DNA of 64,000 nt from Pseudomonas sp. R37(2017) (GTDB lineage: Bacteria > Pseudomonadota > Gammaproteobacteria > Pseudomonadales > Pseudomonadaceae), in NCBI RefSeq assembly GCF_002113375.1, contig NZ_NEHO01000004.1:384251-448250 (forward strand). Reading direction: 5' to 3'. The notes under the pieces are model-generated. The model was not told the DNA's origin, did no database searches, and worked only from the letters and a program-made list of their open reading frames with translations. Positions 1-8,150 of the stretch are shown here, piece after piece. Position 1 is the stretch's first letter. Each line of letters starts with the position of its first letter. A program made the translations under genes and the position numbers.

Positions 1-1
1 C

Positions 2-496
2 CAGCACAAAATTCTCGGGTTGATCGTGCGTTTCGTGCACGACACCCATGAAGCCCAGGATGTGGCACAAGAAGCCTTTATCAAGGCGTACCGTGCACTT
101 GGAAATTTTCGCGGAGACAGCGCGTTTTATACGTGGCTTTACCGCATCGCCATCAACACGGCGAAAAACTATCTGGTTTCACGCGGCCGTCGGCCGCCGG
201 ATAGCGATGTCAGTTCCGAGGATGCAGAGTTCTATGATGGCGATCATGGCCTCAAGGATCTCGAGTCGCCTGAACGGGCTTTGCTGCGGGATGAGATCGA
301 AGGCACCGTCCATCGAACCATTCAGCAACTGCCGGAAGATTTGCGTACGGCATTAACTTTACGTGAGTTTGATGGTCTGAGTTACGAGGACATTGCGAGC
401 GTCATGCAATGTCCGGTAGGCACCGTGCGCTCCCGGATCTTCCGCGCCCGGGAGGCCATCGATAAAGCCCTGCAGCCGTTGTTGCAGGAAAACTAA
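2..496 (+). CDS. algU: RNA polymerase sigma factor AlgU (RpoE/sigma-22), 5' end outside window
   Basis: ECF sigma factor that directs the envelope-stress and alginate regulon and is held at the membrane by MucA. The open frame runs in from the window edge; the 164 visible residues lack about 29 N-terminal residues relative to the usual 193. Sigma region 2 is seen as EAQDVAQEAF and GDSAFYTWLYRIAINTAKN, and the region 4 helix-turn-helix as GLSYEDIASVMQCPVGTVRS. A TTG at 20 is not the true start because the conserved QHKILG stretch precedes it in frame. It is followed after 32 bp by mucA, mucB and mucD, the standard order. Identification is by close recall of the P. aeruginosa protein. Confidence 0.97.
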   Translation, partial: QHKILGLIVRFVHDTHEAQDVAQEAFIKAYRALGNFRGDSAFYTWLYRIAINTAKNYLVSRGRRPPDSDVSSEDAEFYDGDHGLKDLESPERALLRDEIEGTVHRTIQQLPEDLRTALTLREFDGLSYEDIASVMQCPVGTVRSRIFRAREAIDKALQPLLQEN

Positions 497-528
497 CAGA
501 CAGCGGCGACAGCCAAGAGAGGAACGCC

Positions 529-1116
529 ATGAGTCGTGAAGCCCTGCAGGAATCGCTGTCCGCAGTGATGGATAACGAAGCGGACGAATTGGAATTGCGT
601 CGGGTATTGAATGCCTGCGACGATGTTGAAACCCGTGAAACCTGGGCTCGTTATCAGATCGCTCGGGCCGTGATGCACAAGGACCTGCTGCTTCCACGTC
701 TGGACATCGCTGCGGCTGTTTCTGCTGCCCTGGCTGACGAAGCCGTACCGGCAAAAGCTTCCCGCGGTCCATGGCGCAGCCTGGGTCGTCTGGCGGTCGC
801 GGCTTCCGTGACCCTGGCGGTGCTGGCCGGTGTGCGTCTGTACAACCAGGATGAGATCGCCGGTGTCGAACTCGCCCAGCAATCCAGTCAGCCCGCCCTG
901 GCCGTTCCTCAAGTAAAAGGCCCTGCTGTTCTGGCAGGCTACAATGAGAGTTCGGAAGCTACTGGCCCAATGGCCAATGGCGTTTTGCAAGGTCAGCCAG
1001 GCTGGCACGATCAGCGTCTGCCAGGTTACTTGCGCCAACATGCTCAACAGGCTGCACTGAAAGGCACTGAGAGCGCTCTGCCTTACGCTCGTGCCGCAAG
1101 TCTGGAAAACCGTTAA
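529..1116 (+). CDS. mucA: Anti-sigma factor MucA
   Basis: Inner-membrane anti-sigma factor. Its cytoplasmic N-terminus binds AlgU and its periplasmic C-terminus is bound by MucB; regulated proteolysis frees AlgU. The 195 residues match the usual length (194). An N-terminal sigma-binding domain (LSAVMDNEADELELRRVL) is followed by one transmembrane helix at about residues 84-104 and a periplasmic tail. A Shine-Dalgarno AAGAGAGG precedes the ATG at 529. The frame is intact to its normal end, so there is no mucoidy-type mucA truncation in this copy. Confidence 0.96.
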   Translation: MSREALQESLSAVMDNEADELELRRVLNACDDVETRETWARYQIARAVMHKDLLLPRLDIAAAVSAALADEAVPAKASRGPWRSLGRLAVAASVTLAVLAGVRLYNQDEIAGVELAQQSSQPALAVPQVKGPAVLAGYNESSEATGPMANGVLQGQPGWHDQRLPGYLRQHAQQAALKGTESALPYARAASLENR

Positions 1117-1124
1117 GGAGGACC

Positions 1125-2084
1125 ATGCGCGCCATACCTCTACTTTCGCTTCTGCTCAGCGGCTGGTTCATCGTTCCAGCCCAGGCCGATGATGCCCAGG
1201 ACTGGTTGATCCGCCTCGGCCAGGCAGAGCAGCAGCAAAGCTTTCAGGGTACTTTCGTCTACGAGCGTAACGGTAGTTTTTCTACCCATAACATCTGGCA
1301 CCGCGTCCAGGATGGAAAGGTCCGCGAGCGATTGATCCAGCTCGACGGCTCCGCTCAGGAAGTCGTTCGTATTGATGGGCGTACTCAATGCGTCAGTGGC
1401 ACGTTGATAGCAGGGTTGGGGGATTCTCCCAACTCCGCTGCCCGTGCACTCGATCCTCAAAAGCTCAAGAATTGGTATGACCTTGCCGTCATCGGCAAGT
1501 CGCGTGTCGCCGGGCGTCCGGCGGTAGTGGTAACGCTGACACCCCGCGATCAACACCGCTACGGTTTTGAACTGCATCTGGATAAAGAAACCGGCCTGCC
1601 TCTGAAGTCCCTGCTGTTGGACGACAAGGGGCGGTTGCTGGAGCGCTTCCAGTTCACGCGGATGGATACAGCTGACGCTCCTTCCGAAAACGACCTGCAG
1701 GCCAGTAACGATTGCAAGCCAGTCAATCTCGACAGTGACAAGGCCTCTGCCGTCAAGTCTGCCCAGACCTGGCGCTCCGACTGGTTGCCGCCCGGCTTCG
1801 AACTGACCAGCAGCACCGCGCGCAAGGATCCAGAGACCAAAACCCAGATCAATAGCCTGATGTATGACGATGGCCTGGCGCGTTTTTCGGTATTCCTTGA
1901 GCCGTTGAATGGCGCAACCGTCACCGACACCCGTACTCAGTTGGGGCCGACTGTTGCGGTCTCCCGGCGCTTGACCACGGCACAGGGTGAAATGATGGTG
2001 ACCGTCGTCGGCGAGATACCGGTCGGTACCGCTGAACGAATAGCGCTATCGATGCGTACCGACGCAGCTGCAACCAAGCAGTGA
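1125..2084 (+). CDS. mucB: Periplasmic sigma-factor regulator MucB (RseB family)
   Basis: Periplasmic protein that shields the MucA tail from AlgW cleavage and senses lipids in the RseB family. 319 residues, with a clear signal peptide of about 22 residues ending PAQA before DDAQDW, then MucB/RseB N- and C-terminal domains. A strong AAGGAGG lies just upstream of the ATG, which is 8 bp after the mucA stop, so the two are an operon. In P. aeruginosa mucC follows immediately; here the next 178 bp hold no gene and mucD comes next. Confidence 0.95.
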   Translation: MRAIPLLSLLLSGWFIVPAQADDAQDWLIRLGQAEQQQSFQGTFVYERNGSFSTHNIWHRVQDGKVRERLIQLDGSAQEVVRIDGRTQCVSGTLIAGLGDSPNSAARALDPQKLKNWYDLAVIGKSRVAGRPAVVVTLTPRDQHRYGFELHLDKETGLPLKSLLLDDKGRLLERFQFTRMDTADAPSENDLQASNDCKPVNLDSDKASAVKSAQTWRSDWLPPGFELTSSTARKDPETKTQINSLMYDDGLARFSVFLEPLNGATVTDTRTQLGPTVAVSRRLTTAQGEMMVTVVGEIPVGTAERIALSMRTDAAATKQ

Positions 2085-2175
2085 GTCAAATTCGAAATGT
2101 TTCGTGAGCATTTCAATTTGCAAAAAGTCCTTAAATTTTTTATAGGTCAGAGCCCCTCGGCTCTGGCCTAGTTTG

Positions 2176-2213
2176 TTGTTCCCGGAACAAAAATACCGGC
2201 GTATTGTTCCCGG
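2176..2213. promoter_or_regulatory. Palindrome and 10-bp direct repeat upstream of mucD
   Basis: A 7-bp-arm inverted repeat (TTGTTCC C GGAACAA, 2176-2190) lies 73 bp before the mucD ATG. Its left part TTGTTCCCGG recurs at 2204-2213. In P. aeruginosa mucD is known to have its own promoter, so this mucB-mucD gap is a plausible place for a separate control site. No regulator is identified. Confidence 0.3.
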
Positions 2214-2262
2214 TGTTCCTTGCTCCATATCGCTTAACCATGCTCGTCGTAACGGGAGCCGT

Positions 2263-3690
2263 ATGTCGATACCACGCTTGAAGTCCTACCTTTCCATTAT
2301 TGCCACCGTGCTGGTGCTCGGTCAGGCGGTCACCGCCCAAGCGGTCGAATTGCCTGACTTTACGCAACTGGTCGAACAGGCTTCGCCTGCGGTCGTGAAC
2401 ATCAGCACCACGCAAAAGCTGCCGGATCGCAAGGTCAGTCAGCAGCAGATGCCCGACCTCGAAGGCTTGCCGCCAATGCTGCGCGAGTTCTTCGAACGGG
2501 GCATGCCACCGCAATCGCGCTCACCTCGCGACCGTCAGCGTGAGGCAACTTCCCTGGGCTCGGGTTTCATCATCTCTACTGATGGCTACATCCTGACCAA
2601 CAACCACGTGATCGCCGATGCTGATGAAATCCTCGTTCGTCTGGCTGATCGCAGCGAAATGAAAGCCAAGCTCATCGGTACCGATCCACGTTCCGACGTG
2701 GCGCTGCTGAAAATCGAAGGCAAGGATCTGCCGGTGCTCAAGCTCGGTAAATCCCAGGACCTGAAGGCCGGTCAATGGGTTGTCGCGATCGGTTCGCCAT
2801 TCGGTTTTGACCACACCGTGACCCAAGGCATCGTCAGTGCCGTCGGTCGTAGCCTGCCGAACGAAAACTATGTGCCGTTCATCCAGACTGACGTGCCGAT
2901 CAACCCGGGTAACTCGGGCGGTCCGCTGTTCAACCTGAACGGTGAGGTGGTCGGGATCAACTCGCAGATCTATACCCGTTCCGGCGGTTTCATGGGTGTG
3001 TCGTTCGCAATCCCGATCGATGTGGCCATGGATGTTTCCAATCAGCTGAAATCCGGTGGCAAGGTCAGCCGTGGCTGGCTGGGTGTCGTGATTCAGGAAG
3101 TGAGCAAGGACCTGGCCGAGTCGTTCGGGCTGGAGAAGCCGGCCGGTGCGCTGGTTGCCCAGATCCAGGATGATGGTCCGGCTGCCAAGGGCGGGCTGCA
3201 GGTTGGCGACGTGATCCTGAGCATGAACAGTCAGCCAATCGTTATGTCGGCCGACCTGCCGCATCTTGTTGGCGCATTGAAGGCTGGCGCCAAGGCCAAT
3301 CTGGAAGTGATTCGTGACGGCAAGCGCAAGAACGTCGAATTGACGGTCGGCGCGATTCCGGACGAAGACAAGGACCTGGATGCAATGCCAAAATCCAGCA
3401 TCGAGCGCAGCAGCAATCGCCTCGGGGTTTCCGTGGTCGAGCTGACGGATGAGCAAAAGAAAACATACGACCTCAAAGGGGGTGTGCTGATCAAGGAAGT
3501 GCAGGACGGCCCTGCCGCCATGATCGGTCTGCAGCCAGGTGACGTGATCACTCACCTGAACAACCAGGCCATCGGTTCCACCAAGGAGTTCGCGGACATC
3601 GCCAAGGCGCTGCCAAAGAACCGCTCGGTGTCGATGCGGGTGCTGCGCCAGGGTCGTGCGAGTTTCATCACCTTCAAACTGGCTGAGTAA
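2263..3690 (+). CDS. mucD: Periplasmic serine protease MucD (DegP/HtrA family)
   Basis: DegP-type periplasmic protease and chaperone that removes misfolded envelope proteins and damps AlgU activation. 475 residues from the ATG at 2263; upstream in-frame starts at 2173 and after would put a non-signal extension before the clear signal peptide MSIPRLKSYLSIIATVLV and are rejected. Catalytic triad: His115 (NNHVIAD), Asp145 (RSDVALL), Ser218 (GNSGGP). Two PDZ domains follow, at about 280-375 and 390-475. A terminator sits directly after the stop. Confidence 0.96.
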   Translation: MSIPRLKSYLSIIATVLVLGQAVTAQAVELPDFTQLVEQASPAVVNISTTQKLPDRKVSQQQMPDLEGLPPMLREFFERGMPPQSRSPRDRQREATSLGSGFIISTDGYILTNNHVIADADEILVRLADRSEMKAKLIGTDPRSDVALLKIEGKDLPVLKLGKSQDLKAGQWVVAIGSPFGFDHTVTQGIVSAVGRSLPNENYVPFIQTDVPINPGNSGGPLFNLNGEVVGINSQIYTRSGGFMGVSFAIPIDVAMDVSNQLKSGGKVSRGWLGVVIQEVSKDLAESFGLEKPAGALVAQIQDDGPAAKGGLQVGDVILSMNSQPIVMSADLPHLVGALKAGAKANLEVIRDGKRKNVELTVGAIPDEDKDLDAMPKSSIERSSNRLGVSVVELTDEQKKTYDLKGGVLIKEVQDGPAAMIGLQPGDVITHLNNQAIGSTKEFADIAKALPKNRSVSMRVLRQGRASFITFKLAE

Positions 3691-3708
3691 TCCGGTTGTT
3701 GGCTGAAT

Positions 3709-3740
3709 AAAAAACCGCCTCGCAAGAGGCGGTTTTTTTT
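3709..3740. terminator. Bidirectional rho-independent terminator between mucD and the M48 protease gene
   Basis: Stem AACCGCCTC / GAGGCGGTT with a short GCAA loop, an A-run on the left and a T-run of nine on the right. It serves mucD on the plus strand, and the A-run gives a U-tract for the convergent protease gene on the minus strand. Confidence 0.92.
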
Positions 3741-3767
3741 TGTCCGGGCTTTTTGTCCCCGAGGGCG

Positions 3768-5201
3768 TCAGCCCATCATGTCCTTGATCATGCGCTCCTG
3801 CTCCATCAGCTCGCGTTGCCGCGCGTCGATCCGTGAAGACAGCGGGAAGTTGCTGCCTGCCTTGCGTTTGGCGAAGTCCAATTGCTGTATGGCCTGTTTG
3901 TAGTCTCCGACCAACGCAAAATACTCGGCGCGAGCCTGGTGCAGGCCGATGATGTTGCCCGACAGGCCGCGCGTTTCGGCCACCTGATACCACACGTCCG
4001 GATCATCCGGGCGCGACTTGAGCAGGCCTTCGAGGGCTTTCTCCGCATCCGCTGTGCGGTTTTGCTTGAGCAGCAGGTCGACGCGCACCTGGTTCAGCGG
4101 GTAGTTGCCAGGGTACTGGCTCATCAAGCGATCAACCCGGGACTGGGCGTCCGCCAGGCGATTGTTGGTGATATCCAGATCGACCTGAGCCAGGTTGTAG
4201 ATGATTTCGTTGGGTGACTTGGCCAGCAATTGCTTGAGGTTTTCCCGTGCTTCGTTCAGTTGACCGCCCTTGATCTGGGCGATCGCCAGGCCGTAGCGTG
4301 CCACGTCGTTTTTCGGGTTCTCGTCGAGCTGGGCGCGGAAGCGCTTGGCGCCGAGCCCCGGGGTTTCCTCGTAGATCAGTTGTACCCGTGCGCGGATCAG
4401 TTGGTAGCGCATGCTGTCTTCGATGCCGCCCGTTGGAAACTGTTCGGCGCGGTTGCGGGTGTCGGCGATACGCGATTCGGTGACCGGGTGAGTCAGCAGG
4501 AATTCCGGCGGCTTGGCATCGTAGCGGTACTGGCGCCCCAGGCGCTCGAACATGGTTGGCATCGAGCGGGGGTCGTAACCGGCCTTTTCCAGATTGAGGA
4601 TGCCGATACGGTCGGCTTCCTGCTCGTTCTGGCGGGAGAATCGCCGCTGTTCCTGGATGGCGGCGGCCTGTGTACCGGCAATGGCGGCGATCCCGGCGTC
4701 ACCGCCACCAGCGGCTGCTACCACAATACCCGCCAGCAATGCAGCCATCATCGGCACTTGCATGCGTTGCTGCGCTTCGACGCCACGGGCAAAGTGGCGC
4801 TGCGACAAGTGAGCCAATTCGTGGGCCATTACCGAGGCATATTCGCCTTCGGTCTGGGCGTTGAGGAACAAACCACCATTGACCCCGACGATCCCGCCCG
4901 GCGCCGCGAAGGCGTTGAGCTGCGGGCTGTTGATCAGGATGAACTCAAGACGCCGGTCGGTGACCTGGCTGGTCTCCAGCAGTCGGTAAACGCTCGATTC
5001 CACGTAATCCTTGAGCTGCGGATCGTTGAGCTGCGAAACCTGACTGCGCAACATGGCCAGCCAGGCGCGACCGAGCTCGTATTCCTGTTGGGGCGAGACA
5101 ATGGCAGAACTGGCGTCGCCGAGTGACGGCAAGTCGTCGGCGAAGCCCGGTGAGGCGAGCAGGCAAGCGAGCGTCAGCAGGGTAGGGCGCAAAAATGTCA
5201 T
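3768..5201 (-). CDS. M48 family metalloprotease with TPR repeats, BepA-like
   Basis: Periplasmic zinc protease of the BepA (YfgC) family, which assists LptD and beta-barrel protein assembly and degrades stalled forms. 477 residues from the ATG at 5201; this start gives a signal peptide MTFLRPTLLTLACLLASPGFA and has AAGGC upstream, while the upstream TTG at 5222 adds seven residues with no support. Zinc motif H127-E-L-A-H131 and a downstream third-ligand segment QNEQEADRIG. The C-terminal half is tetratricopeptide repeats. It converges on mucD. BepA is the best guess; other M48-TPR paralogues exist. Confidence 0.85.
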   Translation of the reverse strand: MTFLRPTLLTLACLLASPGFADDLPSLGDASSAIVSPQQEYELGRAWLAMLRSQVSQLNDPQLKDYVESSVYRLLETSQVTDRRLEFILINSPQLNAFAAPGGIVGVNGGLFLNAQTEGEYASVMAHELAHLSQRHFARGVEAQQRMQVPMMAALLAGIVVAAAGGGDAGIAAIAGTQAAAIQEQRRFSRQNEQEADRIGILNLEKAGYDPRSMPTMFERLGRQYRYDAKPPEFLLTHPVTESRIADTRNRAEQFPTGGIEDSMRYQLIRARVQLIYEETPGLGAKRFRAQLDENPKNDVARYGLAIAQIKGGQLNEARENLKQLLAKSPNEIIYNLAQVDLDITNNRLADAQSRVDRLMSQYPGNYPLNQVRVDLLLKQNRTADAEKALEGLLKSRPDDPDVWYQVAETRGLSGNIIGLHQARAEYFALVGDYKQAIQQLDFAKRKAGSNFPLSSRIDARQRELMEQERMIKDMMG

Positions 5202-5299
5202 GCACAAAGCCTTAGTCGACAAAGACCTTACTGTAGCCGGACACCGGCGTTGCGACCAGATATTCTAAGCAACTCAACCACCTGACCCGGAGTGATGCA

Positions 5300-5539
5300 A
5301 TGACCGACGCTGTAGAGCATGACGTTGAACTGGACGCCAGCGGCCTGAACTGCCCGCTGCCGTTGCTCAAGGCCAAGATGGAACTCAACCGCCTGGCCAG
5401 CGGCGCCGTGCTCAAGGTCATCGCCACCGATGCAGGTTCACAGCGCGACTTTCGCACCTTTGCCCGATTGGCCGGTCATACCCTGCTTCGTGAAGAAGAA
5501 GACGCCGGTGTTTACCGCTACTGGTTGAAAAAAGCCTGA
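5300..5539 (+). CDS. Sulfurtransferase TusA family protein (SirA/YedF-like)
   Basis: Small sulfur-carrier fold protein of 79 residues. The family signature Cys-Pro-x-Pro is present as NCPLPLLKAK with the active Cys at residue 18. TusA proper passes sulfur for tRNA 2-thiouridine; paralogues have other sulfur-relay roles, and the sequence does not decide which this is. CCGGAG precedes the ATG. It is divergent from the M48 protease gene (98 bp) and 31 bp ahead of the permease gene, with which it probably forms an operon. Confidence 0.85.
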   Translation: MTDAVEHDVELDASGLNCPLPLLKAKMELNRLASGAVLKVIATDAGSQRDFRTFARLAGHTLLREEEDAGVYRYWLKKA

Positions 5540-5570
5540 AATTGGCTGCGTTTGCCCCTAAGGATTATTG

Positions 5571-6641
5571 ATGTTCAAAGTGTTGCGTGACTGGATTCAG
5601 CGCTATTTTTCCGATGAAGAAGCGGTGGTGCTGGCTGTCCTGCTGATTCTGGCGTTCACCGCTGTCCTGACCCTGGGCGGCATGCTGGCACCTGTGCTTG
5701 CCGGGATGGTGCTGGCGTACCTGATGCAGGGGCTGGTGGTGACCCTTGAACGCCTGCGGGTACCGGGTGGGGTCGCGGTAGGGTTGGTCTTTGCGTTGTT
5801 CATGGGGTTGTTGCTGGTATTTATTGTGATTGTCGTGCCACTGCTCTGGCATCAGATGATCACCCTGTTCAACGAGTTGCCTGGCATGCTCGCCAAGTGG
5901 CAGTCACTGTTGTTGTTGCTGCCTGAACGCTATCCGCATCTGGTATCCGATGAGCAGGTGCTGCAAATCATCGAATTGGCGCGGGGCGAAATCGGCAAGT
6001 TTGGTCAGTGGGCGCTGACGTTTTCGCTGTCGAGCCTGCCATTGCTGGTGAACATCATGATCTACCTGGTGCTGGTGCCGATCCTGGTGTTTTTCTTCCT
6101 CAAGGATCGGCTCATGATCGGTCAGTGGGTGCGCGGTTACCTGCCCCGTGAGCGGGCGCTGATTACCCGGGTCGCTCATGAAATGAACCGGCAGATCGCC
6201 AACTACATTCGCGGCAAAGTCATCGAGATATTCATTTGTGGTGGTGTGACCTACATCGCCTTTGTTGTTCTTGAACTCAACTACGCGGCGCTGCTGGCAT
6301 TGCTGGTGGGGATTTCGGTGGTGGTGCCTTACGTCGGCGCCGTCGTGGTGACTGTGCCCGTGTTTCTGATTGCGCTGTTCCAGTGGGGCTGGAGCGATCA
6401 GTTCATCTACTTGATGGCGGTCTACGGGATCATCCAGACGCTGGATGGCAACGTGCTGGTGCCTTTGCTGTTCTCGGAGGCGGTTAACCTGCACCCGGTG
6501 GCGATCATTTGCGCGGTGCTGCTGTTTGGCGGGTTGTGGGGGTTCTGGGGGGTATTCTTTGCGATTCCCCTGGCGACGCTGTTCAAGGCTGTGCTGGACG
6601 CCTGGCCGCGCAAGGAGCCGGAGGTGGCGCCGCTGCTTTAG
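5571..6641 (+). CDS. AI-2E family transporter (PerM-like permease)
   Basis: Polytopic inner-membrane protein of 356 residues with about eight hydrophobic segments. The layout is that of the AI-2E/PerM family: an N-terminal helix group, a central soluble stretch (about 105-160), then a C-terminal membrane group including the VPYVGAVVV and DGNVLVPLLFSEAVNLHPV segments typical of the family. The ATG at 5571 follows AAGGATT; a TTG one codon earlier is ignored. Substrate is unknown; despite the family name, autoinducer-2 export should not be assumed. Confidence 0.87.
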   Translation: MFKVLRDWIQRYFSDEEAVVLAVLLILAFTAVLTLGGMLAPVLAGMVLAYLMQGLVVTLERLRVPGGVAVGLVFALFMGLLLVFIVIVVPLLWHQMITLFNELPGMLAKWQSLLLLLPERYPHLVSDEQVLQIIELARGEIGKFGQWALTFSLSSLPLLVNIMIYLVLVPILVFFFLKDRLMIGQWVRGYLPRERALITRVAHEMNRQIANYIRGKVIEIFICGGVTYIAFVVLELNYAALLALLVGISVVVPYVGAVVVTVPVFLIALFQWGWSDQFIYLMAVYGIIQTLDGNVLVPLLFSEAVNLHPVAIICAVLLFGGLWGFWGVFFAIPLATLFKAVLDAWPRKEPEVAPLL

Positions 6642-6674
6642 CGGTCAGCCTTCTGTTTTCAGTGAGGTGGATGG

Positions 6675-6757
6675 CCTCTTCGCGAGCAGGCTCGCTCCCA
6701 CAGAGATTTGTGCCGAGTACAAAACCAATGTGGGGCTGAGCCTGCTCGGGAAGGCGT
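6675..6757. repeat. REP element pair (one copy diverged)
   Basis: Palindromic unit CTTCGCGAGCAGGCTCGCTC at 6678-6697 followed by CCACAG, then a degenerate inverted partner TGGGGCTGAGCCTGCTCGGG about 30 bp on. It lies between convergent genes and may stabilise or terminate both transcripts. Confidence 0.8.
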
Positions 6758-6777
6758 CTAGGCAGACGCCAGATACA

Positions 6778-7251
6778 TCAGGCCTTGTTCAGCGCCTGAG
6801 CCGCAGCCAAAACCGCATCCACATGCCCCGGTACCTTCACCCCGCGCCATTCCTGACGCAGCACGCCTTTGGCATCGATCAGAAACGTGCTGCGATCCAC
6901 GCCCATGTATTCCTTGCCGTAGAGCTTTTTCAGTTTGATCACGTCGAACAGCTGGCAGATGGCTTCGTCCTTGTCGCTGATCAGCTCAAAGGGGAACTCC
7001 TGCTTGCATTTGAAGTTCTCGTGGGATTTAAGGCTGTCGCGAGACACGCCGAACACTTCGGTATTGGCGGCCTTGAAGGCGGTGTACTGGTCACGAAAGC
7101 CCTGGCCTTCGGTCGTGCAGCCCGGCGTGCTGTCCTTGGGGTAGAAGTAGATCACTACCTGCTTGCCCTTCAGGCCAGCGAGGCTGACGGTCTGCCCGCT
7201 GGTGGCGGGGGCTTCGAAATCGGCAACCGGTTGGTCGATGGCAACGGCCAT
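6778..7251 (-). CDS. bcp: Peroxiredoxin Bcp (thiol peroxidase)
   Basis: Cytoplasmic peroxiredoxin reducing hydrogen and organic peroxides. 157 residues; peroxidatic Cys45 in STPGCTTEGQ. The E. coli-type resolving cysteine five residues later is a glutamine here (Gln50), so recycling must use another cysteine (FKCKQ or AICQL) or an external thiol. The ATG at 7251 has AAGGAAG upstream. It lies 10 bp downstream of gcvR on the same strand, so the two are co-transcribed, a common Pseudomonas arrangement next to dapA. Confidence 0.93.
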   Translation of the reverse strand: MAVAIDQPVADFEAPATSGQTVSLAGLKGKQVVIYFYPKDSTPGCTTEGQGFRDQYTAFKAANTEVFGVSRDSLKSHENFKCKQEFPFELISDKDEAICQLFDVIKLKKLYGKEYMGVDRSTFLIDAKGVLRQEWRGVKVPGHVDAVLAAAQALNKA

Positions 7252-7261
7252 GAAAACTTCC

Positions 7262-7822
7262 TTACATTGGGTTCTGTGGGCGCCAGGGTTCGATCAGGGC
7301 ATCCAGGTTCAGTGCGTCGGCAAAATCCAGGAACTGATCGCGTAGCCAACTGATCTGCACGCCGGCCGGCAAGGTCACGGTAAACGTGGCGTTGAGCATG
7401 GTGCCGCCGGTCTGCGGGGCCTGATAGGTGTCGCAGGTCAGGTTTTCCAGTTCGACATTGTGGTCCATGAAGAACTGGCACAGTTCGTTGATGATGTCCG
7501 AGCGGTAGGCCGAGCTGACATAAGCGACATATGGCAGGGCCTGGGGACGGTTTTCCAGGGCGGCGCTGCGGACCACGTTGACCGTGAACGCATGACGCTT
7601 GGCCAGCACTGGCAGGCTGCCTTCCAGGCGCGCCAGGGCATCCCAGCTGCCGGAGATTTCCAGCACCAGTGCACTGCATTCGCCATGGCGGGTCAGGCGA
7701 GAGGTGACAACGGCGCAGCGGTTTTCATGGCTGGCGCGGCACAGGACGTTGGTCAGCTCCATGGGGTTGGCGCCGAGGGCACTGATGACAAGGAATTGTT
7801 CGCGAACTGTGGGGGTGGACAT
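7262..7822 (-). CDS. gcvR: Glycine cleavage system transcriptional repressor GcvR-type ACT protein
   Basis: 186-residue cytoplasmic protein made of two ACT domains (about 8-85 and 95-175). In E. coli GcvR binds GcvA and glycine to repress the glycine cleavage operon. The start MSTPTVREQFLVISALG resembles the family, and AGGAAT precedes the ATG. Divergent from dapA across 328 bp and followed by bcp. The family is clear; glycine control in this organism is inferred. Confidence 0.85.
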   Translation of the reverse strand: MSTPTVREQFLVISALGANPMELTNVLCRASHENRCAVVTSRLTRHGECSALVLEISGSWDALARLEGSLPVLAKRHAFTVNVVRSAALENRPQALPYVAYVSSAYRSDIINELCQFFMDHNVELENLTCDTYQAPQTGGTMLNATFTVTLPAGVQISWLRDQFLDFADALNLDALIEPWRPQNPM

Positions 7823-8150
7823 GCAGCATTCCTAAAGCGATGAGCGGTCGGTACGTCAATGGGCTGATTGGCCGGGAGCGAGCCTGCGTATGCGAACTCA
7901 GAAAGCCCCGAGTGACAGGTTGCAACGAGCTCCGGCAAGGCGGGAGCGAGACGTGGCAAGGCTGGATCAGGACTTGTGATGCCGAAAATGGAGGCTGAAA
8001 CCCGACGGACGAGCCTGTCCGTACCGATCAAAGTTTGAAGGGTAGCGAAAACCGGCGCCAAGGGGAATGGCGACAGCACAGTACTTCGCTTGTGCAAGCA
8101 TCTTGGCGCCAGTACCATTACGGCTCTCTTTTTCCGGCAGGAGCGGTTTC
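7823..8150. other. Divergent gcvR / dapA control region with a large two-step stem-loop
   Basis: 328 bp without a supported gene. A perfect 9-bp inverted repeat (GGCGCCAAG at 8054-8062, CTTGGCGCC at 8102-8110) encloses a smaller inverted pair GCACA (8076-8080) / TGTGC (8091-8095), ending 40 bp before the dapA ATG. It could form a structured leader RNA or be a paired protein site. A half REP-like GGGAGCGAGCCTGC lies near 7875. No known riboswitch class is recognised. Confidence 0.4.

Noticed and set aside
2521..3993. 490-codon open frame on the minus strand across mucD
   Set aside because: Antisense to mucD, no family resemblance, composition of a codon-bias shadow; the plus-strand frame encodes a complete protease.
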